From Moritella sp. Urea-trap-13 (lineage in GTDB: Bacteria > Pseudomonadota > Gammaproteobacteria > Enterobacterales > Moritellaceae), in NCBI RefSeq assembly GCF_002836355.1, contig NZ_PJCA01000031.1:124001-188000 (forward strand): 64,000 nucleotides of DNA, given 5' to 3'. Under the pieces are notes generated by a model. That model saw only the letters and a program-made list of their open reading frames with translations. It was not told where the DNA came from and did no database searches. The translations under genes and the position numbers were made by a program. This document shows positions 37,432 through 46,812 of this stretch, piece after piece; within the stretch, counting starts at the first letter, position 1; every line of letters starts with the position of its first letter.

Positions 37432-38508
37432 TTATACTCCACGTTGCCAGTGCAGTGGTTTCACCACGAGTCCAGCAGATAATTGCTGAATACCGGCTGT
37501 GACCACTTGATCACCGGTTTTGATCCCCGATGTTATCTCAATGCCTTGTGAGCGAACTTTGCCCAAGGTTACTGTTTGCGGTGTTACTGTGTGTGTTCCA
37601 CTGTTGTATAACCAAATGATGCTTTGGCCGTTGGTATCCCTTTTCATCACCGCGCTGGTGGGTAATATGGCGACAGTTTGTTTTGTTGTGGCCATGTTTA
37701 AGGTCAGCTCTGCACTCATACCGGGTAAGATCTGGTTATTGCTCGGTTGCGGTAAGGTAAATACGACTTCATAGCTTTGTGTACCTGGGGTGATTTGTGT
37801 GGCGTATTCTTTTAATGTCACTGGATAAGACTTATGCGGCTGCGCTGAAAATATAACCTGCGCTTGATTGGTCGTACCTGGGGTCAGCTGCGTCACGCGG
37901 GTCGCTAATGTTTCGGATACTTGAATGACGATGTCGATATTACGATCTTGTTGTAATACTAATAACGTTTGGTTAGCTTGCACCATCTGATAGTTATCGG
38001 CTGATATCTTGGCGATCGTGCCACTGTAAGGCGCATTTAATACCGTATAACTGAGTTGATCTCGGGCAGTGAAAAGCGCCGCTTGTGCCGATTTTAGCTG
38101 CGCTTTTGCGAGGTCATATTCTGCTTGAGAGAGCAACTGAGTATCGCGCAGTTTCCCTTTACGTTTAAAGTCTGCCGCCGCAAGTTCATGCTCGGCCTCT
38201 CGATGCAGCAAGGTATTACGTGCGTCTCTATCATCAAGGCGGGCAAGTACAGCACCTTTGTTAACATGCTGACCTTCAATTAATGAAAATTCAACTAACT
38301 GACCCGGTAAGCGAAAAGCCAGATTCGCTTGTTCTGTGGCGGTTACTTTGGCTGGAAAACGACGAATAGAGCCAGTCTGCATGTCGGCAATAGTTAATAA
38401 TTTAACTGGTCTTATTGAGGGCGCTAAAGGTTCTTTTGATTCCGCGCTGCAGCCGCTGATAACAGCCGCAAAGGTGAATAGTACAATGGTTTTTATGTAG
38501 AGGTTCAT
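37432..38508 (-). CDS. RND periplasmic adaptor (membrane fusion) lipoprotein
   Basis: A 358-residue adaptor. The signal peptide ends in lipobox VISGC (Cys at about residue 20). The barrel-sandwich half-motifs are ANLAFRLPGQLVEFSLIEG with GQHVNKGAVLARLDDRD, and later YTVLNAPYSGTIAKISADN. A helical hairpin lies between (EAEHELAAADFKRKGKLRDT). A C-terminal beta-barrel and membrane-proximal domain complete it. It links the RND permease to an outer-membrane channel. The start at 38508 is chosen because the lipoprotein signal then begins at residue 1. It is first in the two-gene operon with the permease. Confidence 0.92.
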   Translation of the reverse strand: MNLYIKTIVLFTFAAVISGCSAESKEPLAPSIRPVKLLTIADMQTGSIRRFPAKVTATEQANLAFRLPGQLVEFSLIEGQHVNKGAVLARLDDRDARNTLLHREAEHELAAADFKRKGKLRDTQLLSQAEYDLAKAQLKSAQAALFTARDQLSYTVLNAPYSGTIAKISADNYQMVQANQTLLVLQQDRNIDIVIQVSETLATRVTQLTPGTTNQAQVIFSAQPHKSYPVTLKEYATQITPGTQSYEVVFTLPQPSNNQILPGMSAELTLNMATTKQTVAILPTSAVMKRDTNGQSIIWLYNSGTHTVTPQTVTLGKVRSQGIEITSGIKTGDQVVTAGIQQLSAGLVVKPLHWQRGV

Positions 38509-38668
38509 AACCTTAATTCCAGTCATATTGACGTTGATAATACAATTGAGGGCAATATAACAACATATATGGTTGATAAAAATGAATCTATATGAAACTA
38601 TCGGTTGCATATAATGGAACTATTTTGTGGTGTAATGCACACTTATTTGTGCTCTCAGAGGAAATTGG

Positions 38669-39604
38669 ATGAAAACAGAAGATATAGCCTTGTTCCACCG
38701 GATTGTTGAAGCGGGCAGTTTGGTGGATGCTGCGGGATTATTATACCTGCCTAAATCGACAATCAGTCGGCGCTTGCAAGGATTAGAGGATGATTTAGGA
38801 GTGAAATTATTTCACCGCCAAAATAGGGCGATGACGTTAACCACAGCTGGCAGTCACTTTTATGATAAAACCTTATCTTTGCTGGCGAGTCTGGAGGAAA
38901 CCATTACCGAAATAACAGATAAAAATGCGGAGGTAAGTGGTCATTTACGTATTCTGCTATTTCCGGTACCAGACTTAATGCTGATTGTTAACGGTATTTA
39001 TCAATTTATGGATCTTAATCCAAAGTTAACTGTTGAGCTTATTGTTACCACTGAACCGTTAGATATGATCCGTCATAATATTGATATCGGGTTTATGATT
39101 GATGAAGCTTTTAATCACATTGATATCGACATGGTCGCTCGTCCGATTATCAGCGAGGTATTGCATTTTGTGGCTAGCCCTGACTATCTTGATAAAGCGG
39201 GAACGCCAACGGCACTCAGTGATATGAGCCAACATAATTCGATAATGTTCCGCTTCCCTAATGGTCAAGTATTTAATGAACTGCCTTTAGGTAACAATGA
39301 ATTCTTATCTGTCAGTGGCAATATTTGCCTTAACAGTGTGCAACTTGCATTAGAAAGTGCGCTCGCTAGTCGTGGTATTGCTTATATTCCAGAGCGGCTG
39401 TGTGAAGAGTATATTAAAGCGGGTAAGCTGGTGAGATTGTTTGCTGATGTGCAGCCGTATGAAGGTAAGTGTTATTTAATTTATCCGTCACGCCGTTTTG
39501 TTAGTTTGGCTAGCCAACGTTTGATTGATCATATGCTGAGCTTGTTGACGCTAAATGATCTGCCTATATGTACTAAAAGCAGTAAAGGTAAGGCTTGGTA
39601 TTAA
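38669..39604 (+). CDS. LysR-family regulator divergent from the RND operon
   Basis: A 311-residue regulator with N-terminal winged HTH (EDIALFHRIVEAGSLVDAAG, then KSTISRRLQGLEDDLGVKLF) and a substrate-binding domain from about residue 92. The HTH is of the CrgA/AaeR-like group in which the second residue run is DIALF. It is divergent from the adaptor-permease operon with a 160-bp gap, the standard position for a local regulator of efflux. GAGGAAA precedes the start. Inducer unknown. Confidence 0.9.
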   Translation: MKTEDIALFHRIVEAGSLVDAAGLLYLPKSTISRRLQGLEDDLGVKLFHRQNRAMTLTTAGSHFYDKTLSLLASLEETITEITDKNAEVSGHLRILLFPVPDLMLIVNGIYQFMDLNPKLTVELIVTTEPLDMIRHNIDIGFMIDEAFNHIDIDMVARPIISEVLHFVASPDYLDKAGTPTALSDMSQHNSIMFRFPNGQVFNELPLGNNEFLSVSGNICLNSVQLALESALASRGIAYIPERLCEEYIKAGKLVRLFADVQPYEGKCYLIYPSRRFVSLASQRLIDHMLSLLTLNDLPICTKSSKGKAWY

Positions 39605-39624
39605 TGTCTTATCTAGGGTGTAGT

Positions 39625-40143
39625 CTACGGTGTTATTTCTATCGGCGTGCCGTCCGGTACATATCTGGCGATATCGCGAATTTCTTTATTACTGACGGCA
39701 ATGCAGCCATTGGTCCAATCTGAGCCAATTAATAACCCTGCATTGAGTTTTTTATTTGGCAAACCATGAATATAAATACTGCCGCCTGGGTCTAGACTGT
39801 CTTTGAATGAGCGTTGCTTATCGAATTTATTGGGGTAGTTGATATGCAGGCTTAAATGGAATTTACTTTTTCTATTTTTGAAATCAATATTGTATATACC
39901 TTCAGGGGTTTTCTTATCACCACGTTGCGTTTTTGCGCCGACTGGGTTTTTACCCAGCGAAATTAAGTAAGATTTAATGATCTGGTTATCTTTTAACAGC
40001 AGCAGGGTACGTGCTGATTTGTTAACCAAGACATAATCAGCTTGGATCTGTAGAGAAGCGTCGCCGTTGAGTGAGTATGTAAGCAATGTAGATAAGAACA
40101 GAAAGTTGATCATTTTAGTAAAAATAGTCTTGCAGTTAGCCAA
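39625..40143 (-). CDS. L,D-transpeptidase (YkuD-family) exported protein
   Basis: A 172-residue periplasmic enzyme. The YkuD core is evident: YVLVNKSARTLLLLKDNQII, KNPVGAKTQRGDKKTPEG, then catalytic His in IYIHGLPN and Cys in DWTNGCIAVSN. By family it forms or edits 3-3 or lipoprotein crosslinks in peptidoglycan. The start is unsure. A TTG at 40143 gives a positively charged signal-peptide N-terminus (MANCKTIFTK), while the ATG at 40113 gives none, so I use the TTG, although neither has a clear ribosome-binding site. It is convergent with the LysR gene. Confidence 0.85.
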   Translation of the reverse strand: MANCKTIFTKMINFLFLSTLLTYSLNGDASLQIQADYVLVNKSARTLLLLKDNQIIKSYLISLGKNPVGAKTQRGDKKTPEGIYNIDFKNRKSKFHLSLHINYPNKFDKQRSFKDSLDPGGSIYIHGLPNKKLNAGLLIGSDWTNGCIAVSNKEIRDIARYVPDGTPIEITP

Positions 40144-40274
40144 AAGTTGGCGCGATTAGACCGTATTTAATCGTGTAGTTCAATTTTTATTACGCGGTTT
40201 TGAGTGATCTAGATCATGGTTCAATACACTCGTGGTAAGTGATAGTTTTGATGGAATATAACTGATTGATACCT

Positions 40275-40318
40275 ATATGATCGCACATAATACAATATCT
40301 TATTATGTGCGATCATAT
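40275..40318. repeat. Perfect 18-bp inverted repeat
   Basis: ATATGATCGCACATAATA (40275-40292) and TATTATGTGCGATCATAT (40301-40318) pair perfectly around an 8-base loop. It sits 12 bp beyond the TauE/SafE stop and has no U-tract. Confidence 0.8.
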
Positions 40319-40330
40319 CAGTTGGCTTTA

Positions 40331-41074
40331 CTAACCAAATAGTAAGCTAGTGCCGATAACCATTAATAGACAGAACGCGAATTTACGCATTGTGTCCAAA
40401 CTAATGGGTGGTGGGTAATGTTTCGCTACCCAGCTCATGCTAAGTACTACGGGTATACAAATAAATGAAAACAGCAGCATGTCGCTGGTGAGTCCACCTT
40501 GGATACCAACCATGGTAATCCGGCTAATTGAGCTAACAAAGAAAATACTCAATAGATATAAGCGAATAAGGTTAAGTGTAAAAGGTTGGCGATAGAAGAT
40601 ATAAACCAGTGGCGGCCCACCCATGCTAAACAGTCCGGTTAGAATACCTGATGCAGTACCAGCCCCAAAGAACATGCCTTCATGAGATTGTTTACGGTCT
40701 TTGTGGGGTGATTTTAAAATCATGCTAATGCCAGCACCAATAATCGCGATACCAAGAATATTTTGTAATATTTGGTTATATTCATTGCTTAAGTATTCAA
40801 GTAACGTTAATCCGATCATTAAACCTGGCAACATCCCCGCAACGGTCAATAGCACTAAGCGTCGATTGAGTTGTTGAAAACAGCCTTTCAGAATAAAAAT
40901 GCTATTTATCAAGGTTACAAAACTGATCACCACAGATGTAAATGCAATAGGCACTAAATTAAAGGTGGTCACTGTCCCCATGACTATCATGCCTAAAGCA
41001 AAGCCAGCGACACTTTGTACGTAGGTCGCTACAGCAATTATGGCCATAAAGGGCAGCAAGGTTTCGACGAGCAT
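40331..41074 (-). CDS. TauE/SafE-family membrane permease
   Basis: A 247-residue inner-membrane protein with about eight hydrophobic helices. The paired family motifs are SVAGFALGMIVMGTV near the N-terminus and ASGILTGLFSMGGPPLVYIF at mid-protein. The family exports sulfite, sulfoacetate or related organosulfonates, but many members are uncharacterised. It is a single gene with the 18-bp inverted repeat just downstream. Nothing nearby is plainly sulfonate metabolism, so no substrate is assigned. Confidence 0.88.
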   Translation of the reverse strand: MLVETLLPFMAIIAVATYVQSVAGFALGMIVMGTVTTFNLVPIAFTSVVISFVTLINSIFILKGCFQQLNRRLVLLTVAGMLPGLMIGLTLLEYLSNEYNQILQNILGIAIIGAGISMILKSPHKDRKQSHEGMFFGAGTASGILTGLFSMGGPPLVYIFYRQPFTLNLIRLYLLSIFFVSSISRITMVGIQGGLTSDMLLFSFICIPVVLSMSWVAKHYPPPISLDTMRKFAFCLLMVIGTSLLFG

Positions 41075-41336
41075 TATGTATTCCTAATCGTGGTCATTGA
41101 TACGAACTCGTGGTATTTACGCATGAAAGTTGGCATTAATGCGCTGTTATGGGTAACTACTTAACATTTTCGAAGTGGTCTGTATTGTACTGAGAATGTG
41201 ACCATTACTCAATTATTCTATATCCTTTAAGATGTTATTTAGTGTAAATTTGATGGAGATGTTATCGCTCGAACTATTACAGATTTTATTGCTGGTTTTA
41301 TTTAAGGCTTTATTGGGTATTTTATAGGAGGGAATA

Positions 41337-41543
41337 ATGCAGCAGCCAATTGTTGGTTATCATAAAGATGAAGAGGATGATTGGGTCGCCGAACTCGCCT
41401 GTGATCATTTTCAGCATGTTCGTCACAATCCGCCTTGGTTTTGTCGTCCTTGGGTTATCACAATAGCAGGGCGTGAATCGATGTTAGGTTATGAACTTAA
41501 CTGTAAAAAATGCGATGAGGGTGCACCTAGCGACAAGGATTAG
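41337..41543 (+). CDS. DUF3565 small protein
   Basis: A 68-residue protein matching DUF3565: IVGYHKDEEDDWVAELACDH, QHVRHNPPWFCRPWV and a C-terminal LNCKKCDEG. The conserved His/Cys pattern (Cys-Asp-His, Phe-Cys, Cys-x2-Cys) suggests a small metal site. A strong AGGAGG lies 6 bases before the ATG, which supports expression despite the size. It stands alone. Function unknown. Confidence 0.88.
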   Translation: MQQPIVGYHKDEEDDWVAELACDHFQHVRHNPPWFCRPWVITIAGRESMLGYELNCKKCDEGAPSDKD

Positions 41544-41837
41544 CGAATTAATCTATTTCCGTACATTTCGATAATGTGGACGATGGTGTGATCGATAGTA
41601 GTGACTAATGCTTTGTCATAGTTACGCGTTAACTCATTGTGATTACTATTTAAAAAGTACCATTCAATTACCGGTTGATTTACGTATGCATGACGCAGAT
41701 ATCGTCTCAACGGGTAATTTGACTGGCGGGCTATTAATGGATGTATTGCCTGAGGCCTCGACAGTTGATTGGCCCTGCAAATTAAGTTGAATCTTGTGAG
41801 TGCTGGATTCTAGGCTATTTGTTGGCTGCGATGCTAA

Positions 41838-42680
41838 CTAACATGCGTTTTTAAAGCGTTTTGATTTCAGTATCATTTTTTGGGCTGTATATGCTTCACG
41901 TAGTAGTTCGCTTAGCTTTGGAATATTGGTATCCCATTCAATTAAGGTCGGGATTGTGTTGCAATGTTGCAGGTAATATTCAAATAGCTGCCATACTTCC
42001 GCTGTTACTTTCTGGCCATGTTCTTGGTCGAAGGTGATGCGGTTATCTTTTATTAGTTTACTGCTACCTGAGAGGTGGATCTCGCTAACAATATGGCTTG
42101 GTATTGATGCTAAGTAATCATAAGGGTTAAATTCGAGCTGGTGACTACTGATATGCACATTGTTTATATCGAGTAATATTTTACAGCTTGTTGCTGCTTG
42201 TAATTCGGTTAAAAAAGCGGCTTCCGTTAAGGTGTTGTTTTTATTTTTGCTATAACAGGCTGGATTTTCGATTGCAATTGCTTGACCTAAAATTTCTTGA
42301 ACTTGCCCAATACGTCCTATTACATGTTTTAAGTTCTCTTCTGTATAAGGTACTGGAGATGTATCGCTATAATGTTGACCAGCAATTGAACTCCAACCTA
42401 AATGCTCAGATATACAAAATGGGTGGTAACGGTCGGCAAGTTTTTTAATGTGATGAATATGAGTGGTATCAAGCAACTCGTTAGAAGAGAGTGCTAAGCC
42501 GACTCCGTGTAAACTGATAGGATAGCGGTCACTGGCTTTATCTAAGTAATAAGTCGCTTCTGAGTTTATCTCGAAGTGATTTTCACTGTGTACTTCTAGC
42601 CAACCAATATCCACTTGGCTATTGGTGAGTTGCTCATAATGCGCTGGACGCATTCCGATCCCAACTAAATCATCTAACAT
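41838..42680 (-). CDS. DUF692 protein, multinuclear non-haem iron oxidase (MNIO) family
   Basis: A 280-residue TIM-barrel protein of the DUF692/BufB family: VGIGMRPAHYEQL, WLEVHSENHFE, SLHGVGLALSS, CISEHLGWSS, AIENPACY, LLDINNVHISSHQL, EIHLSGSS and LIEWDTNIP. These hold the His, Glu and Asp residues that bind the iron cluster in MbnB and BufB. Known members modify cysteine-rich peptides with a partner protein (DUF2063-like BufC or MbnC). Neither a partner nor a DUF2282-type precursor is adjacent, so this is an orphan. AGGA precedes the start. It is the last gene before the repeat-containing gap at 42681-42974. Confidence 0.9.
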   Translation of the reverse strand: MLDDLVGIGMRPAHYEQLTNSQVDIGWLEVHSENHFEINSEATYYLDKASDRYPISLHGVGLALSSNELLDTTHIHHIKKLADRYHPFCISEHLGWSSIAGQHYSDTSPVPYTEENLKHVIGRIGQVQEILGQAIAIENPACYSKNKNNTLTEAAFLTELQAATSCKILLDINNVHISSHQLEFNPYDYLASIPSHIVSEIHLSGSSKLIKDNRITFDQEHGQKVTAEVWQLFEYYLQHCNTIPTLIEWDTNIPKLSELLREAYTAQKMILKSKRFKNAC

Positions 42681-42711
42681 AAAGTGGTCCTATTTTTAAG
42701 TCGTGGTACTT

Positions 42712-42786
42712 TACGTCATTGAAGTGCTTGTACGTCATTGAAGTGCGGTACGCTATAAAAATGCTTATACGTTATTGAAAGGAGTA
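42712..42786 (+). repeat. Degenerate 18-19-bp tandem repeat, four units
   Basis: Units begin at 42712, 42731, 42749 and 42768. The first two share TACGTCATTGAAGTGC; the later two are TACGCTATAAAAATGC and TACGTTATTGAAAGG. It lies upstream of the DUF692 gene. It is too degenerate and lacks spacers to be CRISPR. Confidence 0.65.
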
Positions 42787-42885
42787 TGGGTAAGGTTTAC
42801 TGGTTTTGCAAAGTAAATCACACTCAATCTCGTAAGGTATTGAGAGTTACATTATATGAGGTGGAAAAGTGAATGCTTGGTCACG

Positions 42886-42925
42886 ATATGAAAAAGCCTT
42901 AACGTAGTGGATCTCGTTAAGGCTT
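42886..42925 (-). terminator. Terminator of the nrdA-nrdB-yfaE operon
   Basis: AAGCCTTAACG (42894-42904) and CGTTAAGGCTT (42915-42925) form a perfect 11-bp stem. Read leftward, it is followed by TTTTTC, 50 bp past the yfaE stop. Confidence 0.85.
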
Positions 42926-42974
42926 GATATTTTTTGTGGTTTTAATACTCGCCATTTAATAAAATGTGAGTAGA

Positions 42975-43250
42975 TTATGCTGCAACAGTGATTGTCGCGA
43001 TCACGGCAAGTTTAATATCACTATCTGCTTTGCAGCAACAAGGCAATATAGAACCTGATGCGACAGTGGCTAGTGGTTCGGTGGTATAAGTTACCGAACC
43101 GGAAGTCATTGTTGTGCGACAAGCGCCACAATAGCCTTGCCGACACTGGTATTCAATTTGATGACCAGTGCGCTCAAGCGTATCGAGCAGGGAACCATCT
43201 TGATCTGAAATCTGATAGTTACCTGAGTTTGTTGCCAGCGATATCGACAT
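42975..43250 (-). CDS. yfaE: 2Fe-2S ferredoxin YfaE, ribonucleotide reductase maintenance
   Basis: A 91-residue plant-type ferredoxin. Cysteines Cys36, Cys41 and Cys44 lie in CRQGYCGACR, and the fourth is in LPCCCKAD (71-73, three Cys in a row). In E. coli YfaE delivers electrons and helps assemble the diferric-tyrosyl cofactor of NrdB. Its ATG overlaps the nrdB stop (TAATG), so it is coupled to it. Third gene of the nrd operon. Confidence 0.93.
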   Translation of the reverse strand: MSISLATNSGNYQISDQDGSLLDTLERTGHQIEYQCRQGYCGACRTTMTSGSVTYTTEPLATVASGSILPCCCKADSDIKLAVIATITVAA

Positions 43251-44380
43251 TATAGAACGAATGTACCAATATCTGCGTGGTTAATTTCAGCATTAATCTG
43301 ACCAACTAAGTAAGAACTGATTTCTGATTCTTGTGGTGCAACTTGTACGTTATCAGATACCAACCAAGCATTGATCCACGGTAGAGGGTTGCTTTGCACT
43401 TCAAACGCCATTGGCAAACCAACAGCAGCCATACGTGTATTCGTAATATACTCAACATAATCACAAAGAATGTCTTTATTCAAACCAATCATTGAACCGT
43501 CTTTGAACAAGTATTCTGCCCATTCTTTTTCTTGTTGTGCTGCATCAATAAAGATTTGTTGTGTTTCTTGGAAGCATTCAATTGAGATCTCTTGCATCTC
43601 AGGATCATCTTTACCGTCAGCCATCAAGTTTAAAATGTGCTGTGTGCTGGTTAAGTGTAATGCTTCATCACGGGCAATTAATTTGATGATTTTCGCATTA
43701 CCTTCCATTAATTCACGTTCGGCAAAAGCGAAAGAACAAGCAAAACTAACATAGAAACGAACTGCTTCAAGTACGTTTACCGATACCATTGCGAGGTATA
43801 ATTTCTTTTTCACTGCACGTTGACTAACGACAATTGTTTCACCGTTGATGACGTGTGTGCCTTCACCAAATTGATGTAATTGCTGAGTTGCATTGATTAA
43901 GTTATCGTAATAACCTGCAATGTCTTTGGCGCGTTTTAAAATTTCTTCATTCGCAACGATATCGTCGAATACTTCTGCTGGATCATTGACGATATTACGA
44001 ATGATATGTGTGTATGAGCGCGAGTGAATCGTTTCACTGAATGACCATGTTTCAATCCATGTTTCAACTTCTGGTAATGAAACCAGTGGTAAAAAGGCCA
44101 CGTTAGGAGAACGACCTTGAATACTGTCTAACAATGTTTGGTATTTAAGATTACTGATGAAAATGTGTTTTTCATGATCAGATAATTGTTGATAATCAAT
44201 GCGGTCTTTACTTACATCTACTTCTTCAGGACGCCAGAAAAATGATAACTGACGTTCAATCAGTTTTTCAAAAATTTCATGTTTTTGTTGATCATAACGA
44301 GCAACGTTAACGGGTTGGCCGAAAAACATTGGTTCTTTTAATTGATCATTTTTAGTTTGGCTAAAAGTAGTGTAGCTCAT
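43250..44380 (-). CDS. nrdB: Ribonucleoside-diphosphate reductase subunit beta NrdB (class Ia)
   Basis: A 376-residue small subunit, as in E. coli. The radical Tyr123 is in [15 protein letters not shown]. Iron ligands are seen in [34 protein letters not shown] and [16 protein letters not shown]-terminal tail ([13 protein letters not shown]) docks on NrdA. With NrdA it makes deoxyribonucleotides from NDPs in the presence of oxygen. It follows nrdA by 89 bp containing a hairpin and is coupled to yfaE. Confidence 0.97.
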   Translation of the reverse strand: MSYTTFSQTKNDQLKEPMFFGQPVNVARYDQQKHEIFEKLIERQLSFFWRPEEVDVSKDRIDYQQLSDHEKHIFISNLKYQTLLDSIQGRSPNVAFLPLVSLPEVETWIETWSFSETIHSRSYTHIIRNIVNDPAEVFDDIVANEEILKRAKDIAGYYDNLINATQQLHQFGEGTHVINGETIVVSQRAVKKKLYLAMVSVNVLEAVRFYVSFACSFAFAERELMEGNAKIIKLIARDEALHLTSTQHILNLMADGKDDPEMQEISIECFQETQQIFIDAAQQEKEWAEYLFKDGSMIGLNKDILCDYVEYITNTRMAAVGLPMAFEVQSNPLPWINAWLVSDNVQVAPQESEISSYLVGQINAEINHADIGTFVL

Positions 44381-44408
44381 TGGTTATCTCTGTTTTATAC
44401 ATTAAATA

Positions 44409-44427
44409 GGCAGCCTAATTAGCTGCC
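44409..44427 (-). other. Hairpin between nrdA and nrdB
   Basis: GGCAGC-CTAATTA-GCTGCC is a 6-bp stem in the 89-bp nrdA-nrdB gap. It could stabilise the mRNA or tune subunit ratio. It has no U-tract. Confidence 0.5.
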
Positions 44428-44469
44428 AAATGAAAAGGTGTCAGTTTATTTGGTGAATGTAACGATCAC

Positions 44470-46743
44470 TTAGATCTTACATGCGCCGCCTTCACAGCCT
44501 TCGTCTTCTTTAATCACATCAACGTCTGATGCGCCATCACGTGTATTATGATAATAAAGCGTTTTTAAGCCGTATTTATACGCTAACATCAGGTCCGTTA
44601 ACAGCGTTGTCATTGGCACTTTTTGGCCAGGGAAACGTTGTGGATCATAGTTAGTATTTGACGAAATAGCTTGGTCAACAAACTTCTGCATCAAACCAAC
44701 AAGTTGTAAATAACCGGTGTTATTTGGAATATTCCAAAGTAACTCGTAGTTATCGCGTAGATTCTCGTAATCAGGTACAACTTGTTTCAAGATACCGTCT
44801 TTACTTGCTTTAATACTGATTAAACCGCGTGGTGGTTCAATACCGTTTGTCGCATTTGAAATCTGACTTGATGTTTCTGATGGCATCAATGCTGTTAGCG
44901 TTGAGTTACGTAAGCCGTGTTCTTGAATCTCGCCACGTAATGTTTCCCAATCTAGGTGCAATTCTTCATCACAAATCTCATCTAGCGCTGACTTATAAGT
45001 ATCAATTGGCAAGATACCTTGTGAGTAAGTCGTTTCATTAAATGCTAAACATGGACCTCGTTCTTTCGACAGGTTCATCGACGCTTTCAATAGATAGAAT
45101 TGAATCGCTTCAAATGTTCTGTGCGTTAAGTTGTTTGCGCTACCGTCTGAGTATTTAACACCGTTTTTTGCGAGGTAGTATGCGTAGTTAATCACGCCTA
45201 TACCTAAAGAACGACGCGCCATGGTTGATTTTTCAGCCGCTGGCATCGGGTAGTCTTGGTAATCAAGTAAGCTATCAAGTGCACGTACTGCTAGGTCTGC
45301 AAGGTTTTCTAATTCACTTAAATCTTTAATCGCACCAAGGTTGAATGCAGATAATGTACAAAGTGCAATTTCACCTTCTTCATCACCTGGGTGTTGCATT
45401 GGTTTTGTTGGTAATGCAATTTCAAGACATAAATTACTTTGTCTAATCGGTGCTACAGCTGGGTCGAATGGACTGTGGGTATTACAGTGATCTACGTTTT
45501 GGATGTAGATACGACCAGTGCTTGCACGTTCTTGCATGACTAAGCCGAACAGTTCGCTGGCTTTAATTGTTTGTTTACGAATTGATGGATCTTGTTCGTA
45601 AAGCTTATATAGACGCTCAAATTCATCCTGATCTTGGAAGAATGCATCATACAAACCATCTACATCAGATGGGCTGAACAAGCTAATGTCTTTGTTATCA
45701 ATTAAACGTTGGTACATTAAACGGTTAATTTGCACGCCGTAGTCAAGATGACGTACACGGTTTTCTTCAACACCACGGTTGTTTTTAAGTACTAACAGTG
45801 ATTCAACTTCTAAATGCCATAGTGGGTAGAATAATGTTGCAGCACCACCACGAACACCACCTTGAGAGCACGATTTAACGGCTGTCTGAAAGTGTTTGTA
45901 GAATGGGATGCAACCAGTGTGGAATGCTTCACCACCACGGATTGAGCTACCTAGTGCACGAATACGACCTGCATTGATGCCGATACCAGCACGTTGCGAT
46001 ACATACTTAACAATAGAGTTAGATACAGCATTAATAGAGTCTAGGCTATCGTCACACTCGATCAATACACACGAGCTGAATTGACGAGTAGGGGTACGAA
46101 CACCAGCCATAATTGGTGTTGGTAGTGAGATCTTAAAGCTTGATGTTGCTTCGTAGAAACGACGAATGTAGTCCATACGCACTGATTTATCGTAAGTCGC
46201 AAATAAGCTTGCTGCAACTAAGATATATAAGAACTGTGGGCTTTCGTAGATGTCACCAGAAACACGGTTTTGTAGTAGGTATTTACCTTCTAGCTGCTTA
46301 ATAGCACCGTAAGAGAAGTTCATGTCACGCCAATGATCAACGAACAGGTCCATTTCTGCAAATTCTTCAACAGTATAGTCAGCAAGTAGGTGAGCATCAT
46401 AGCGATGCGCATCAACATTTAATTTTACGTGGTCATAAAGCGCTGGCGGTTCAAATTTACCGTAGGCTTTTTTACGTAAATGGAATACAGCTAAACGCGC
46501 TGAAAGATATTGATAATCTGGCGCCTCTTCACTAATTAAATCCGCCGCAGCTTTGATCATGGTTTCATGTATATCTTCAGTGCGAATACCGTCGTAAAAC
46601 TGGATGTGAGATTTTAACTCAACCAGTGATACCGATACATTATTCAACCCTTTAGCTGCCCATTTGATCACACGATGGATCTTTTCTAGATCGATCGTTT
46701 CTTGCTTACCGCTGCGTTTTGTAACTAGTAAATTCTTATTCAT
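44470..46743 (-). CDS. nrdA: Ribonucleoside-diphosphate reductase subunit alpha NrdA (class Ia)
   Basis: A 757-residue catalytic subunit. An N-terminal ATP cone (VTKRSGKQETIDLEKIHRVI) gives dATP overall-activity control. The active site has Cys in FSSCVLIECDDS, Asn-x-Cys-x-Glu in QSNLCLEIALP and Cys in IALCTLSAFN. The radical-transfer Tyr pair is LKTLYYHNTRDG. The redox-active C-terminal pair is GCEGGACKI. All key residues are intact. It is first gene of nrdA-nrdB-yfaE, preceded by two NrdR boxes at 46813-46860 and a DnaA box at 46899. Confidence 0.98.
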   Translation of the reverse strand: MNKNLLVTKRSGKQETIDLEKIHRVIKWAAKGLNNVSVSLVELKSHIQFYDGIRTEDIHETMIKAAADLISEEAPDYQYLSARLAVFHLRKKAYGKFEPPALYDHVKLNVDAHRYDAHLLADYTVEEFAEMDLFVDHWRDMNFSYGAIKQLEGKYLLQNRVSGDIYESPQFLYILVAASLFATYDKSVRMDYIRRFYEATSSFKISLPTPIMAGVRTPTRQFSSCVLIECDDSLDSINAVSNSIVKYVSQRAGIGINAGRIRALGSSIRGGEAFHTGCIPFYKHFQTAVKSCSQGGVRGGAATLFYPLWHLEVESLLVLKNNRGVEENRVRHLDYGVQINRLMYQRLIDNKDISLFSPSDVDGLYDAFFQDQDEFERLYKLYEQDPSIRKQTIKASELFGLVMQERASTGRIYIQNVDHCNTHSPFDPAVAPIRQSNLCLEIALPTKPMQHPGDEEGEIALCTLSAFNLGAIKDLSELENLADLAVRALDSLLDYQDYPMPAAEKSTMARRSLGIGVINYAYYLAKNGVKYSDGSANNLTHRTFEAIQFYLLKASMNLSKERGPCLAFNETTYSQGILPIDTYKSALDEICDEELHLDWETLRGEIQEHGLRNSTLTALMPSETSSQISNATNGIEPPRGLISIKASKDGILKQVVPDYENLRDNYELLWNIPNNTGYLQLVGLMQKFVDQAISSNTNYDPQRFPGQKVPMTTLLTDLMLAYKYGLKTLYYHNTRDGASDVDVIKEDEGCEGGACKI

Positions 46744-46812
46744 TTAGCTGACTAACCTTAAAACAATGTTAAGAATGTGTCTACCAACACTAGTACTGAT
46801 ATTCTTGTTAAT

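Noticed and set aside
41608-41790. 60-residue open frame after the DUF3565 gene
   Set aside because: No ribosome-binding site, no recognisable composition or motif, and it crosses plain intergenic sequence; most likely chance.
42681-42974. Short Cys-rich precursor peptide for the MNIO enzyme, or a CRISPR-like repeat
   Set aside because: No open frame with a ribosome-binding site and cysteines is present; the repeat units are directly tandem and degenerate, without spacers.
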